DNA of 64,000 bases from Cupriavidus phytohabitans (lineage in GTDB: Bacteria > Pseudomonadota > Gammaproteobacteria > Burkholderiales > Burkholderiaceae). The notes beneath the pieces were generated by a model that worked only from the letters and a program-made list of their open reading frames with translations, did not search any database and was not told where the DNA came from. Shown piece after piece: positions 46,672 through 56,380 of the stretch. Positions within the stretch are counted from its first letter, which is position 1. Every line of letters starts with the position of its first letter. The position numbers and the translations under genes were made by a program. The DNA lies in the NCBI RefSeq assembly GCF_000426345.1, contig NZ_AUFE01000013.1:62001-126000 (forward strand), given 5' to 3'.

Positions 46672-47478
46672 TCACATGCGGAAGTTCTCGCCCAGGTAGA
46701 CGCGCCGCACCGATTCGTTGGCGATGATCTCTTCGGGCCGCCCGGCGGCCAGCACGGTGCCTTCGCTGATGATGTACGCGTGGTCGCAGATGCCAAGCGT
46801 TTCGCGCACGTTGTGGTCGGTGATCAGCACGCCGATGTTGCGCGCCTTCAGGAAGCTGACGATGCGCTGGATCTCGCCCACTGCGATCGGGTCCACGCCG
46901 GCGAACGGTTCATCCAGCAGGATGAAGCGCGGCGACGATGCCAGCGCGCGCGCGATTTCCACGCGGCGGCGTTCGCCGCCGGACAGCGACAGCGCCGGGT
47001 TGTTGCGCAAGTGAGCAATCTGCAGGTCGTCGAGCAGCGCGTCGAGCCTGCGCTCGATCTCGGCCTTGGCCAGCGGCTTGCCGTTTTCCACCTGCAGCTC
47101 CAGCACGGCGCGGATGTTTTCCTCGACGTTGAGCTTGCGGAAGACCGACGCTTCCTGCGGCAGGTAGGACAGGCCCATGCGCGCGCGCTCGTGGATCGGC
47201 AGGCTGCTGATGTGGTCGCCGTCGAGCACGATATCGCCCTCGTCCAGGTTCACCAGCCCCACGATCATGTAGAAGGAGGTGGTCTTGCCCGCGCCGTTGG
47301 GGCCGAGCAGGCCGACCACTTCGCCGCTCTTCACGTCCAGCGACACATCTTTGACCACGGTGCGCGAGCCGTAGTGCTTCTTCAGGTGGCGCACGACCAG
47401 CGTGCTGCCGCCTTCGAGGACGGCCGTGGCTTGGGCGGAAGGCTTTTCGGCGATGGTGGCGGTATCGGTCATTGGCAC
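46672..47478 (-). CDS. lptB: LPS export ABC transporter ATP-binding protein LptB
   Basis: 268 residues. Walker A GLLGPNGAGKTTSFYMIVGL, Q-loop YLPQEASVFRKLNVEENI, signature LSGGERRRVEIARAL, Walker B FILLDEPFAGVDPI and switch VLITDHNVRETL. It powers LPS extraction from the inner membrane through LptFG, which are not in the window. It has an N-terminal extension of about 25 residues. It lies 47 bp after lptA. Confidence 0.95.
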   Translation of the reverse strand: MPMTDTATIAEKPSAQATAVLEGGSTLVVRHLKKHYGSRTVVKDVSLDVKSGEVVGLLGPNGAGKTTSFYMIVGLVNLDEGDIVLDGDHISSLPIHERARMGLSYLPQEASVFRKLNVEENIRAVLELQVENGKPLAKAEIERRLDALLDDLQIAHLRNNPALSLSGGERRRVEIARALASSPRFILLDEPFAGVDPIAVGEIQRIVSFLKARNIGVLITDHNVRETLGICDHAYIISEGTVLAAGRPEEIIANESVRRVYLGENFRM

Positions 47479-47525
47479 AGTCTGGCGTTCAGCGTTTCAG
47501 GCGAGGAAGCGGTCCCCGCCCGGCG

Positions 47526-48173
47526 TCAGGGTTTGTTGGCGGGCGCGGGCGCCGGCTTCAGGTCCAGCGGCGAGCCGCTGCCCGAACCCTGCGCATTCGG
47601 GTCCTGCCGAGGCGACAGCACCGCGCGCACGCGGCCCGACGGATTGGCGGCCGAGGTGTTGTCGCCGCCGCCGGCAGCCGTGTAGAACTCCTTGCGGCTG
47701 TCGTAGGTCAGCACCGCGCCGCGGATCTCGTCGAGCATCTTGGCGCCCTGCAGGCGCGCCATGCGCGCGTGGCCGATCAGCTTGGACAGCTCCTGCTTGC
47801 CGTCGTATTCGATGCGGTCGCCCCAGCCGTCGATGTACTCGTCGACGCCTTCGCGCTTCTGCCGGATATAGGCTTGCTTGCCCGGCTTGGACGTGGCCAC
47901 CGCGAACTGGTAGCCCTCGGGATCGGTGCGCAGTTCGGCCGCATCCGATTTCAGGATCATGGTGCCCTTGGTCAGCACCACGTTGCCGGTCAGCGTATAG
48001 ATCTGCTTGACGTCGTCGTAGCTGGCATTGTCGGCCTCCAGCACCATCGGCTTGTCGCGGTCCGCGCGCTCGGCCAGCGCGGGCTGGGCCAGCAGCAGGC
48101 CGAAGGCCATGGCCGTGGCGAGCAGGGCCGGGGCGGCATGTCGACGGGACGAAGTCGTCAGGGAAGCAGTCAT
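47526..48173 (-). CDS. lptA: LPS transport periplasmic protein LptA
   Basis: 215 residues with a signal region (LLATAMAFGLLLAQPALA) and the OstA repeat: DKPMVLEADNASYDDVKQIYTLTGNVVLTKGTMILKSD, typical of LptA. GKQELSKLIGHARMARL follows. A Pro-rich tail (LDLKPAPAPANKP) ends it. It bridges LPS across the periplasm. It lies between lptC and lptB. Confidence 0.9.
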   Translation of the reverse strand: MTASLTTSSRRHAAPALLATAMAFGLLLAQPALAERADRDKPMVLEADNASYDDVKQIYTLTGNVVLTKGTMILKSDAAELRTDPEGYQFAVATSKPGKQAYIRQKREGVDEYIDGWGDRIEYDGKQELSKLIGHARMARLQGAKMLDEIRGAVLTYDSRKEFYTAAGGGDNTSAANPSGRVRAVLSPRQDPNAQGSGSGSPLDLKPAPAPANKP

Positions 48174-48299
48174 GTTGGCAGCAGTAGCTAGAGGGCGTGG
48201 TGGTGCGGATTATGCAGATGCGGGTCGTGCGGGGCGGGCAGGGCGCGCGGCGGCATGGCCGTTGTCCGGGCGGGCGGCCGGGCGGCCGCGCCAGCCAGG

Positions 48300-48929
48300 T
48301 CAGGGCCCCGGCGTACGGCCCGGGGACGGCCCGGTGACGATGGTGCCGCGTACGTTGCCGAGCAATTGTACTTCGCGGGTGACGTTGTTGAAGATCAGCC
48401 CGTTCGCGGTCATCACCGACGGGCCGCGCATCAGCTTCACCGGCTTGTCGGTCTTGACGATGTCGTCGTTGACCAGCAACTGGAAATAGCTCGACGCGGC
48501 GCTCAGCTGCGGATCCTTGGACGGGTCGGCGCCCTGCTGGCGCAGCACATGGCCGTTGCCGTACAGGTCGATCACCGAGCCTTCCGCATTCATGCGGCCC
48601 AGGTCGGCGCGTGCCGTCACCGGCGGCCGGTCCGGTTCATAGGCGCGCAGCGCGGGGCGCGTGACCTCGTAGGTCTGGTCGTCCTCGAAGTGGACCATGC
48701 GCTCGCCGGTGAAGCGGATCTTGGTGCTGCCGTCCTGCGCCAGTTCCGTGGCCGAGAAGCGGTCCATGAAATAGTCCGGCTCGTGCTTCTTGGCCGCCTG
48801 AGTGTCCTGGCTTTCCTTGGGCGAGTTGATCTGCACCAGCCAGAAGGTGCTGCCGGCGACGATGGCCATCAGCAGCAGCGGCAGCAGCCGCATGACGATG
48901 CCGCTGAGGGAGGCGATGAGTGCCTGCAT
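48300..48929 (-). CDS. lptC: LPS export protein LptC
   Basis: 209 residues. One N-terminal membrane anchor (IVMRLLPLLLMAIVAGSTFWL), followed by the LptC domain including YFMDRFSATELAQDGSTKIRF and FEDDQTYEVTRPALRAY. It links the LptBFG transporter to LptA. The gap to kdsD is only 22 bp, so the kdsC gene usually found between them is absent from this site. Confidence 0.9.
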   Translation of the reverse strand: MQALIASLSGIVMRLLPLLLMAIVAGSTFWLVQINSPKESQDTQAAKKHEPDYFMDRFSATELAQDGSTKIRFTGERMVHFEDDQTYEVTRPALRAYEPDRPPVTARADLGRMNAEGSVIDLYGNGHVLRQQGADPSKDPQLSAASSYFQLLVNDDIVKTDKPVKLMRGPSVMTANGLIFNNVTREVQLLGNVRGTIVTGPSPGRTPGP

Positions 48930-48951
48930 GGTGTGCTTGCCCGCGCCCCGT

Positions 48952-49935
48952 TCAGATGACCTTGGCGCGGGTCAGGTCGTGGATATGCAGCGCGCCGGCC
49001 AGGCGGTCGTCGTCGTCGACCACCAGCAACTGGTTGATGCGGTTGGCTTCCATGACCTGCACCGCCTCGACGGCGAGCTGGTTCTGGTTGACCACGTGCG
49101 GGTTGCGGTGCATGACCTCGCCGATGGGAACGGTCTTCCAGTCGCGCGGGGTTTCCAGCAGGCGGCGCAGGTCGCCGTCGGTGAAGACGCCGATGGCATG
49201 GCCGTCGGGATCGACCACCGCGGTCATGGCCATGCCCTTGCGCGTGATTTCCATCAGCGCCTGGGCCAGCGGGGTGTTCTCGCGGACACTGGGGACCGCA
49301 TTGCCGGTGCGCATCACGTCGCGCACGTGGGTCAGCAGCTTGCGGCCGAGCGCGCCGCCCGGGTGCGAGCGGGCGAAGTCTTCCTCGCCGAAGCCGCGCG
49401 CGTCCAGCACCGCTACGGCCAGCGCGTCGCCCAGCGCCAGCGCGGCGGTGGTGCTTGCCGTTGGCGCCAGGTTCAGCGGGCAGGCTTCCTTTTCCACGCC
49501 CGCGTCCAGATGCGCGTCAGCCAGCTTGGCCAGGTTCGATTCAGGATTGCCGGTGACCGAGATCAGCCGCGCACCGATGCGCTTGACGATCGGGATGATC
49601 GACAGCAGCTCGCCGGTCTCGCCGGAATTGGAGAAGGCGATCAGCACGTCATCGCGTGTGACCATGCCCAGGTCGCCGTGGCTGGCCTCGGCCGGATGCA
49701 CGAAGAACGCCGGGGTGCCGGTGGAGGCCAGCGTGGCCGCTACCTTGCGCCCGATATGGCCGGACTTGCCGATGCCGGAGACCACCACGCGCCCGTTGCA
49801 TTGCAGGATCATCTGCACGGCGCGGGCAAAGTCATCGGTCAGTCGGCCCGAAAGTGCGGATACCGCATCGGCTTCGGTCTGGAGGGTATCGCGGGCGAGC
49901 CGGAGTGCTCGATCCGCATCGAAATTGGCTATCAT
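48952..49935 (-). CDS. kdsD: Arabinose-5-phosphate isomerase KdsD (KpsF/GutQ family)
   Basis: 327 residues. A SIS domain includes GRVVVSGIGKSGHIGRKVAATLASTG, AEASHGDLGMV and AFSNSGETGELL, with LAPTASTTAALALGDALAV. Two CBS domains follow (TPLAQALMEITRKGMAMTAVVDPDG and AVEAVQVMEANRINQLLVVDDD). It converts ribulose-5-phosphate to arabinose-5-phosphate, the first step of Kdo synthesis for LPS. It starts the lpt block and diverges from the Kef-type antiporter. Confidence 0.95.
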   Translation of the reverse strand: MIANFDADRALRLARDTLQTEADAVSALSGRLTDDFARAVQMILQCNGRVVVSGIGKSGHIGRKVAATLASTGTPAFFVHPAEASHGDLGMVTRDDVLIAFSNSGETGELLSIIPIVKRIGARLISVTGNPESNLAKLADAHLDAGVEKEACPLNLAPTASTTAALALGDALAVAVLDARGFGEEDFARSHPGGALGRKLLTHVRDVMRTGNAVPSVRENTPLAQALMEITRKGMAMTAVVDPDGHAIGVFTDGDLRRLLETPRDWKTVPIGEVMHRNPHVVNQNQLAVEAVQVMEANRINQLLVVDDDDRLAGALHIHDLTRAKVI

Positions 49936-50084
49936 GGCGTCGAAGTATACCAACGAATGCGCTGGCGTCCGGGGCTGCCTCCAAGCGCCCGGGCGCCTGC
50001 CGCATTCACCGCGCTTGCCACGTTTCCCGGCAGGGTGCCCGTGCCGGGTCGGACGCGCACCTGGCCGGTTACCCGACCATCCTG

Positions 50085-52064
50085 ATGCACTCACCGCTGG
50101 AACTGACCCTGGTGCTGCTGGCCGCTGCCGTTTTCGGCGTGGTCGCTTTCCGCATGCTGCAGCTGCCGCCGATGCTTGGCTACCTGGCCGTTGGCATCCT
50201 GATCGGCCCGCATGCGCTGGGGCTGGCCAGCGACACCGCGCAGACCAAGTACCTGGCCGAGTTCGGCGTGGTGTTCCTGATGTTCTCGATCGGGCTGGAG
50301 TTCAGCCTGGGCAAGCTGCGGTCGATGAAGCGCCTGGTGTTCGGGCTGGGCGGCTCGCAGGTGGTGCTGTCGATGCTGGCGGTAGTGCCCGCCAGCTGGG
50401 CCTTCAACTGGCTGTTCCCGCTGACGTGGCAGGCCTCGGTGGCGCTGGGCGGGGCGCTGGCGATGTCGTCCACGGCGATCGTCTCCAAGATGCTGTCCGA
50501 GCGCATGGAACTGGAGAGCGAGCACGGCCGCAACATCATCAGCATCCTGCTGTTCCAGGATCTGGCGGTGGTGCCGCTGCTGATCCTGATCCCGGCACTG
50601 TCGCGCGACCCGGGCGACCTGGTGATGGCGCTGGGACTGGCCACGGTCAAGATCGTGGTGGCGCTGGGTGCGATCTTCTTTCTCGGCCAGCGCCTGATGA
50701 GCCGCTGGTTCCACATCGTGGCGGCGCGCCGTTCGCAGGAACTGTTCATGCTGAACCTGCTGCTGGTGACGCTGGGCATGGCGGCGCTGACCGAGCGGCT
50801 GGGCCTGTCGATGGCGCTGGGCGCGTTCATGGCCGGCATGCTGATTTCCGAGACGCCGTACCGGCACCAGGTGGAAGAAGACATCAAGCCGTTCCGCGAC
50901 GTGCTGCTGGGGCTGTTCTTCGTCACCATCGGCATGCTGCTCAATATCCGCGTGGTGCTGGACCACCTGTGGCTGGTGCTGGCGCTGCTGGTGGGGCCGA
51001 TCCTGTTCAAGCTGGTGCTGATCGCGGTGCTGGCGCGGGTATTCGGCTCGCGCCAGGGGGTGGCGATCCGCACCGGCCTGGGGCTGGCGCAGGCCGGTGA
51101 ATTCGGCTTCGTGCTGCTGAACCAGATCGACGGCCTGAACCTGGTCGACCCGGTGCTGATCCAGGTGATCCTGGCCTCGATGCTGCTGTCGATGCTGGCC
51201 GCGCCGTTCCTGATCCAGTACAGCGATGCCATCGTGCTGCGCTTTGCCGCCAACGAATGGCTGATGCAGTCGCTGAACATGACCCGCATCGCCGCGCAGA
51301 GCCTGCAGACGGAAAAACACGCCATCATCTGCGGCTTCGGCCGCAGCGGCCAGAACCTGGCGCACATGCTGGAGCGCGAAGGCATCACTTATGTCGCGCT
51401 CGATCTGGACCCCGACCGCGTGCGCGAGGCCGCCGCCGCCGGCGACACCGTGGTCTACGGCGACGCCGGCCGGCGTGAGGCGCTGATCGCCGCCGGCATC
51501 CACCGCGCCGCGGCGCTGATCGTCACCTACGCCAACACGCCGTCAGCGCTCAAAGTGCTGCACCACGTGCAGGAGCTGGCGCCGGCGCTGCCGGTGATCG
51601 TGCGCACCGTCGACGATTCGGAGCTGGACGTCCTGCAAAAGGCCGGCGCCACCGAGGTCGTGCCCGAGATCATCGAGGGCAGCCTGATGCTGGCCTCGCA
51701 CGCGCTGGTGCTGCTGGGCGTGCCGATGCGGCATGTGCTGCGCGGCGTGCAGGAGGCGCGCGACGCGCGCTACAGCCTGCTGCGCGGCTACTTCCACGGC
51801 CGCGACGACGATGAAGACATGGTCGAGCGCGATTCGGTGCGGCTGCATTCCGTGTCGCTGGGGCCGCAGTCGACCGCGGTAGGGCGGCGCCTGGGCATGC
51901 TTGGGCTGGAGCGGATCGGCGTGGAGGTGACCGCGGTGCGCCGGCGCGGCATCCGCGCCTTCGATCCGGAGCCCGAGACCGTGCTGGAACCGGGCGATAT
52001 CGTCGTGCTGCGCGGCCAGCCGGAGGCGCTGGAAGCCGCCGAGATGCGGATCCTGAACGGCTGA
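50085..52064 (+). CDS. Kef-type cation:proton antiporter with TrkA domains
   Basis: 659 residues. The N-terminal two thirds is a CPA2 antiporter: LGYLAVGILIGPHALG, AMSSTAIVSKMLSE and LMLNL-type helices with LGAFMAGMLISET. TrkA-N begins at HAIICGFGRSGQNLAHMLE with the Rossmann loop, and a TrkA-C domain closes the protein. It is likely a K+/H+ antiporter related to KefB/YbaL. The start at 50085 is preferred; the open frame reaches 49854. It diverges from kdsD. Confidence 0.9.
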   Translation: MHSPLELTLVLLAAAVFGVVAFRMLQLPPMLGYLAVGILIGPHALGLASDTAQTKYLAEFGVVFLMFSIGLEFSLGKLRSMKRLVFGLGGSQVVLSMLAVVPASWAFNWLFPLTWQASVALGGALAMSSTAIVSKMLSERMELESEHGRNIISILLFQDLAVVPLLILIPALSRDPGDLVMALGLATVKIVVALGAIFFLGQRLMSRWFHIVAARRSQELFMLNLLLVTLGMAALTERLGLSMALGAFMAGMLISETPYRHQVEEDIKPFRDVLLGLFFVTIGMLLNIRVVLDHLWLVLALLVGPILFKLVLIAVLARVFGSRQGVAIRTGLGLAQAGEFGFVLLNQIDGLNLVDPVLIQVILASMLLSMLAAPFLIQYSDAIVLRFAANEWLMQSLNMTRIAAQSLQTEKHAIICGFGRSGQNLAHMLEREGITYVALDLDPDRVREAAAAGDTVVYGDAGRREALIAAGIHRAAALIVTYANTPSALKVLHHVQELAPALPVIVRTVDDSELDVLQKAGATEVVPEIIEGSLMLASHALVLLGVPMRHVLRGVQEARDARYSLLRGYFHGRDDDEDMVERDSVRLHSVSLGPQSTAVGRRLGMLGLERIGVEVTAVRRRGIRAFDPEPETVLEPGDIVVLRGQPEALEAAEMRILNG

Positions 52065-52083
52065 CTGCCTTGCCGGGCGCCAG

Positions 52084-52473
52084 TCAGTGGGAAAACGCTT
52101 GCTGTGGGCGCGCCTCCACCCAGGACTCCGGAAGGTCGTTCAGCACTGAGCGCGCGTCCAATGAACGGATCGGCACCGACTGGTCCGCCGGAATCCGCCC
52201 CGCGCCCTGCAGCTTCAGGTAGCGCAGGCAGCACACCCGCAGGAAGGAAGAGAAGTTGCCTGCTACCGCTTCGCTGCCGCGGTGGGCGGTCAGTTCGTCA
52301 TGCAGGCGCGTGATCAGCTGGTTGACGGTCATGCCGTCGCGCGTGGCCAGTTCTTCCAGCACTTCCCAGAACAGGCTCTCCAGGCGGATGCTGGTGGCCA
52401 CGCCATGCAGCCGCAGCGAACGCGCCTGGGTCTGGTACGAGGCCGGGTTGGCGCGGATAAAGATCTCACACAT
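52084..52473 (-). CDS. Ribbon-helix-helix domain protein
   Basis: 129 residues. The central part (SLRLHGVATSIRLESLFWEVLEELATRDGMTVNQLITRLHDEL) fits an RHH_4-type ribbon-helix-helix DNA-binding fold. Flanking parts are unassigned. It lies 19 bp after the antiporter on the opposite strand; no target promoter was identified. Role unknown. Confidence 0.75.
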   Translation of the reverse strand: MCEIFIRANPASYQTQARSLRLHGVATSIRLESLFWEVLEELATRDGMTVNQLITRLHDELTAHRGSEAVAGNFSSFLRVCCLRYLKLQGAGRIPADQSVPIRSLDARSVLNDLPESWVEARPQQAFSH

Positions 52474-52559
52474 CTAAGCTCTCCGTGCTGCGCCGCGAGC
52501 GGCGCGCGGGTGCATGCCGCGCCGCTCCGTGATGGCGCGGCGCCGCGTGGCGGAAGGCT

Positions 52560-53138
52560 CTAATGTACGATCCGCGTGCCCAGCACCGCAAGGAACTGCG
52601 CCAGCCACGCCGGGTGCGCCGGCCAGGCCGGCGCGGTGACCAGCTTGCCGTCGGTATGCGCCTGGTCGACCGGGATATCGACGTACGTGCCGCCGGCAAG
52701 CTTCACTTCCGGTGCGCACGCCGGGTAGGCCGAGCAACCCTTGCCCTCCAGCACGCCGGCGGCGGCCAGCAGCTGGGCGCCGTGGCAGACCGCGGCGATG
52801 GGCTTGTCGGCCTGGGCGAAGTGGCGCACGATCTCCAGCACGCGGGCGTTCAGGCGCAGGTATTCGGGCGCGCGGCCGCCGGGGATCACCAGCGCGTCGT
52901 ACGCGGCCGGGTCGATCTCGGCAAAGCTGGCGTTGAGGGTGAAGTTGTGGCCGCGTTTCTCGGTGTAGGTCTGGTCGCCCTCGAAGTCGTGGATCGCCGT
53001 GGCGCAGGCGGCACCTGCCTTCTTGTCGGGACATACGGCGTGGACGGTGTGGCCGACCATCTGCAGTGCCTGGAACGGCACCATGGTCTCGTAGTCTTCG
53101 GCGTAGTCGCCGACCAGCATCAGTATCTTCTTCGCCAT
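52560..53138 (-). CDS. DJ-1/PfpI family protein
   Basis: 192 residues. [26 protein letters not shown] begins the glutamine-amidotransferase-like fold; the nucleophile elbow [13 protein letters not shown] holds Cys, with an acidic residue in the YAEDYE region. [13 protein letters not shown] and [18 protein letters not shown] also match this family. Possible functions include chaperone/glyoxalase-type activity, but substrate is unknown. The GGAGAC upstream of the ATG supports the start. Confidence 0.88.
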   Translation of the reverse strand: MAKKILMLVGDYAEDYETMVPFQALQMVGHTVHAVCPDKKAGAACATAIHDFEGDQTYTEKRGHNFTLNASFAEIDPAAYDALVIPGGRAPEYLRLNARVLEIVRHFAQADKPIAAVCHGAQLLAAAGVLEGKGCSAYPACAPEVKLAGGTYVDIPVDQAHTDGKLVTAPAWPAHPAWLAQFLAVLGTRIVH

Positions 53139-53291
53139 CGCGGTCTCCTGTATGGTTACGGGTGTCCGGCGGCAGCCGGCAGGGCCATTGTGCTGGCCGC
53201 TCCGGCGGCGCGGGTGGTAACCCGTTACCGCAGCCGTTGCAGGCATGTTTCACCGGCGCGCGAGGCGCGCTTTCTGTTTTTTCCGAACCCT

Positions 53292-53864
53292 ATGGCAGAT
53301 TCCATCATCCAGTCCCCTGACCTCGGCGACGTCACCGGCTATTTGCGCGACCGCATCCGGACCGTGCCGGACTGGCCAATGCCGGGCGTGATGTTTCGCG
53401 ACATCACGCCGCTCTTGCAGGACCCCAAGACGCTGCGCGTGCTGATCGACGTCTTCGTGCACCGCTACATGGACGCCGAGCTCGACCTCGTCGCCGGCAT
53501 CGATGCGCGCGGCTTTATCCTGGGCGCGATCGTCGCGTACGAGCTGAACCTGGGCTTCGTGCCGATCCGCAAGAAGGGCAAGCTGCCGTTCCAGACGGTG
53601 GCCGAGGAATACGAGCTGGAGTACGGCAGCGCGACCGTCGAGATCCATGCCGATGCCTGCAAGGCCGGCGACCGCGTGCTGCTGGTCGACGACCTGATCG
53701 CCACCGGCGGCACCATGATGGCGGGGCGCAAGCTGCTGGAGCGGCTGGGCGCCACGGTGGTGGAGGGTGCCGCCATCGTCGACTTGCCGGAGCTGGGCGG
53801 CTCGAAGCTGCTGCAGGACGGCGGGCTGCCGCTGTTCACGGTGTGCCGCTTCGACGGACACTGA
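53292..53864 (+). CDS. apt: Adenine phosphoribosyltransferase
   Basis: 190 residues. [23 protein letters not shown] is the APRT N-terminal signature; [19 protein letters not shown] and [30 protein letters not shown] follow; [17 protein letters not shown] is the PRPP-binding loop. It salvages adenine to AMP. The start at 53292 fits the family; the upstream frame to 52563 is a shadow of the DJ-1 gene. Confidence 0.95.
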   Translation: MADSIIQSPDLGDVTGYLRDRIRTVPDWPMPGVMFRDITPLLQDPKTLRVLIDVFVHRYMDAELDLVAGIDARGFILGAIVAYELNLGFVPIRKKGKLPFQTVAEEYELEYGSATVEIHADACKAGDRVLLVDDLIATGGTMMAGRKLLERLGATVVEGAAIVDLPELGGSKLLQDGGLPLFTVCRFDGH

Positions 53865-53910
53865 TCCACGCTCACCGACAGAACGATACGGAGATCGACA
53901 CGGAGACCAA

Positions 53911-54522
53911 ATGCCAGACCTGCTGCTGTTCCTGCTGACCTCGGTCGCGATCACCGTCGCGCCCGGCCCCGACAACCTGCAGGTGCTCGCGCGCGGCATG
54001 GCGCAGGGACGGCGCGCGGGGCTGGTGGCGGCGCTGGGTTTCTCGGTCGGCTGCCTGTTCCATACCGTGATCGCGGCGGTCGGGCTGGCGGCGGTGCTGC
54101 GCTCTTCGCCACTGGCGTTCCAGCTGATCAAGTATGCCGGCGCCGCCTACCTGATCTGGATCGGCATCCAGGCGCTGCGCGCCAGGGGCGGGCTGGCGCA
54201 GGGCGGCGACGTCGATGCGGTGCCGCTGGGCCGCGTGTTTCGCCAGAGCGTGCTCGGCAACATCATGAACCCCAAGGTGACGCTGTTCTTCCTGGTATTC
54301 CTGCCGCAGTTCGTGCGCGCCGATGCCGCGCATCCCGGGCTGCAGTTCCTGCTGCTGGGCGTGGTCTTCATGCTGCAGACCGCGGTGGTGTTCTCGCTGT
54401 TCGGCCTGTGCGCGGGCTGGCTGGGGGCATGGCTGCGGCGCCGCCCGGCCACGGGGCGCTGGCTCGACCGTGCCGCGGGGGCGATCTTCGTCGGGCTGGG
54501 CATCAAGGTCGCGCTGCCCTGA
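53911..54522 (+). CDS. LysE family amino acid exporter
   Basis: 203 residues with about six membrane helices. LLTSVAITVAPGPDNLQVLARGMAQGRRAGLVAALGFSVG is the RhtB/LysE signature. A second signature is VFRQSVLGNIMNPKVTLFFLVFLPQFV. It would export an amino acid or related compound; substrate cannot be told. It starts 46 bp after apt. Confidence 0.9.
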   Translation: MPDLLLFLLTSVAITVAPGPDNLQVLARGMAQGRRAGLVAALGFSVGCLFHTVIAAVGLAAVLRSSPLAFQLIKYAGAAYLIWIGIQALRARGGLAQGGDVDAVPLGRVFRQSVLGNIMNPKVTLFFLVFLPQFVRADAAHPGLQFLLLGVVFMLQTAVVFSLFGLCAGWLGAWLRRRPATGRWLDRAAGAIFVGLGIKVALP

Positions 54523-54691
54523 GCGCAGCCGCGGCCGTGCCGCGGCATGTGTTGCCTGGTGCCCCCACCCCTTGCCCTGTGCCGTTGCCGCTGCCCCATG
54601 GCGGGCGCATAATGCCTCATTGACAACTACACGATGACCGGGCAGGGCCGCCTCCGGCAGTAATTCGGCACCGGTCACACTGAGGCGCACA

Positions 54692-56371
54692 ATGGGCGTA
54701 CTTCTTCATCTGCTCTCGGGCGTTGCCCTGCTTGTATGGGGCACCAACATCGTCAAGGTCGGCATCCTGCGCGTCTACGGCGCCAACCTGCGCCACGTGC
54801 TGTCGACCAGCGTCTCCAACCGCTTCACCGCCTTCCTTGCCGGGCTCGGGGTCACCGGGCTGGTCCAGAGCAGCAACGCCACCGCGGTTATCGTCAGTTC
54901 CTTCGTCGGCCAGGGCCTGATCGCCGTGGCGCCGGCGCTGGCGATCATGCTCGGCGCCAACGTCGGCACCGCGCTGATGGTGCAGGTGTTTTCGCTCGAC
55001 CTGTCGTGGCTGTCGCCGCTGCTGATCTTCGTCGGCGTGATCGGCCACCTGACCTGGAAGGGCAGCAAGCCCGGCCACGTCGGGCGCGTGCTGATCGGCC
55101 TGGGCCTGATCACGCTGGCGCTCGAGCTGATCTCGATCGCCACGCGGCCGGTGGTGCAGGCCGCCGGCGTCAAGGTACTGTTTGCGTCGCTGACCGGCGA
55201 CTCGGGGCTGGACATGCTGGTGGGCGCGTTCCTGACCATCCTGTGCTATTCCAGCCTGGCCGTGGTGCTGTTCTGCGGCGCGCTGGCCTCGGCCGGCGTG
55301 GTGTCGATCCACGTGGCGCTGGCGCTGGTGCTGGGCGCCAACCTCGGCTCGGGCATCTCGGCGCTGCTGACCACTTCGGGCAACAACCAGCCGGGCAAGC
55401 GCGTGACGCTGGGCAACCTGCTGTCGCGCCTGCTGGGTTGCCTGGTGGCGCTGCCGCTGCTGACCCAGGCCGAAGAGCTGCTGGCGCTGATCGACCATGA
55501 TCCGCAGCGGCTGATCGTCAATTTCCACCTGCTGTTCAATGTCGCTCTGGCGGTGCTGCTGCTGGGCGCCACGGCGCCGCTGGCGCGCCTGTGCGAAAAG
55601 GTGCTGCCCGGGCGCAATACCGGCGACAGCCAGGTCACGCCGCGCCATCTCGACCCGGCCGCGCTGACCACGCCCACGCTGGCGCTGGCCAACGCCGCGC
55701 GCGAGGTGCTGCGCATCGGCGACCGTGTCGAGCAGATGCTCGACAACATGCTGCGCGTGATGCGGACCAATGACGTCAAGCTGGCCACCGCCACCTGCCG
55801 CATCGACAACGAGGTCGACGACCTCTACACCGCGATCAAGCTCTACCTGACCCGCATCAGCCTGGAAGCGCTGGACGAGCGCGACGGCCAGCGCTGGACC
55901 GAGATCATCTCGCTGACCATCAACCTGGAGCATGCCGGCGACATCATCGAGCGCATCCTGCTCGATACCAAGGACAAGAAGATCGCGCACAACCTGATGT
56001 TCTCCGAAGCGGGCATGGAGGAAATCGCCGAAATGCATGCGCGCCTGGTGGCCAACCTGCGGCTGGGTTTGTCGGTGTTCCTCAACGGCGACCTGAAGAG
56101 TGCGCAGGCGCTGATGGCGGAGAAGGCCAACTTCCGCGAACTGGAGCGCAAGTACGCCCACACCCACCTGCAGCGCGTGGCCGAGCAGACGGCGGAAAGC
56201 GTCGAGACCAGTTCGCTGCACCTGGATGTGATCAGCGAGCTGAAGCGGCTGAATTCGCTGTTCTGCGCGACGGCCTATCCGGTGCTGGAGCAGGCCGGCG
56301 TGCTGAACCGCAGCCGGATGAAGGTAGACGATGTGCCGCCCGTCACGCGGGTACAGGCGGCGCAGCATTGA
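54692..56371 (+). CDS. Na/Pi cotransporter family protein with PhoU-like domain
   Basis: 559 residues. The repeat signature TGLVQSSNATAVIVSSFVGQGL and the second LCYSSLAVVLFC give the two NptA/YjbB-type halves. A PhoU-like helical domain follows (REVLRIGDRVEQMLDNMLRV, and EHAGDIIERILLDTKDKKI). Likely Na-driven phosphate exporter or importer in the inner membrane. The gap from LysE is 169 bp. It converges on the next gene, 9 bp away. Confidence 0.9.
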   Translation: MGVLLHLLSGVALLVWGTNIVKVGILRVYGANLRHVLSTSVSNRFTAFLAGLGVTGLVQSSNATAVIVSSFVGQGLIAVAPALAIMLGANVGTALMVQVFSLDLSWLSPLLIFVGVIGHLTWKGSKPGHVGRVLIGLGLITLALELISIATRPVVQAAGVKVLFASLTGDSGLDMLVGAFLTILCYSSLAVVLFCGALASAGVVSIHVALALVLGANLGSGISALLTTSGNNQPGKRVTLGNLLSRLLGCLVALPLLTQAEELLALIDHDPQRLIVNFHLLFNVALAVLLLGATAPLARLCEKVLPGRNTGDSQVTPRHLDPAALTTPTLALANAAREVLRIGDRVEQMLDNMLRVMRTNDVKLATATCRIDNEVDDLYTAIKLYLTRISLEALDERDGQRWTEIISLTINLEHAGDIIERILLDTKDKKIAHNLMFSEAGMEEIAEMHARLVANLRLGLSVFLNGDLKSAQALMAEKANFRELERKYAHTHLQRVAEQTAESVETSSLHLDVISELKRLNSLFCATAYPVLEQAGVLNRSRMKVDDVPPVTRVQAAQH

Positions 56372-56380
56372 GCGGCACGG

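Noticed and set aside
52563..53291. Long N-terminal extension of apt
   Set aside because: It is antisense to the DJ-1/PfpI gene, and the APRT family starts close to 53292.
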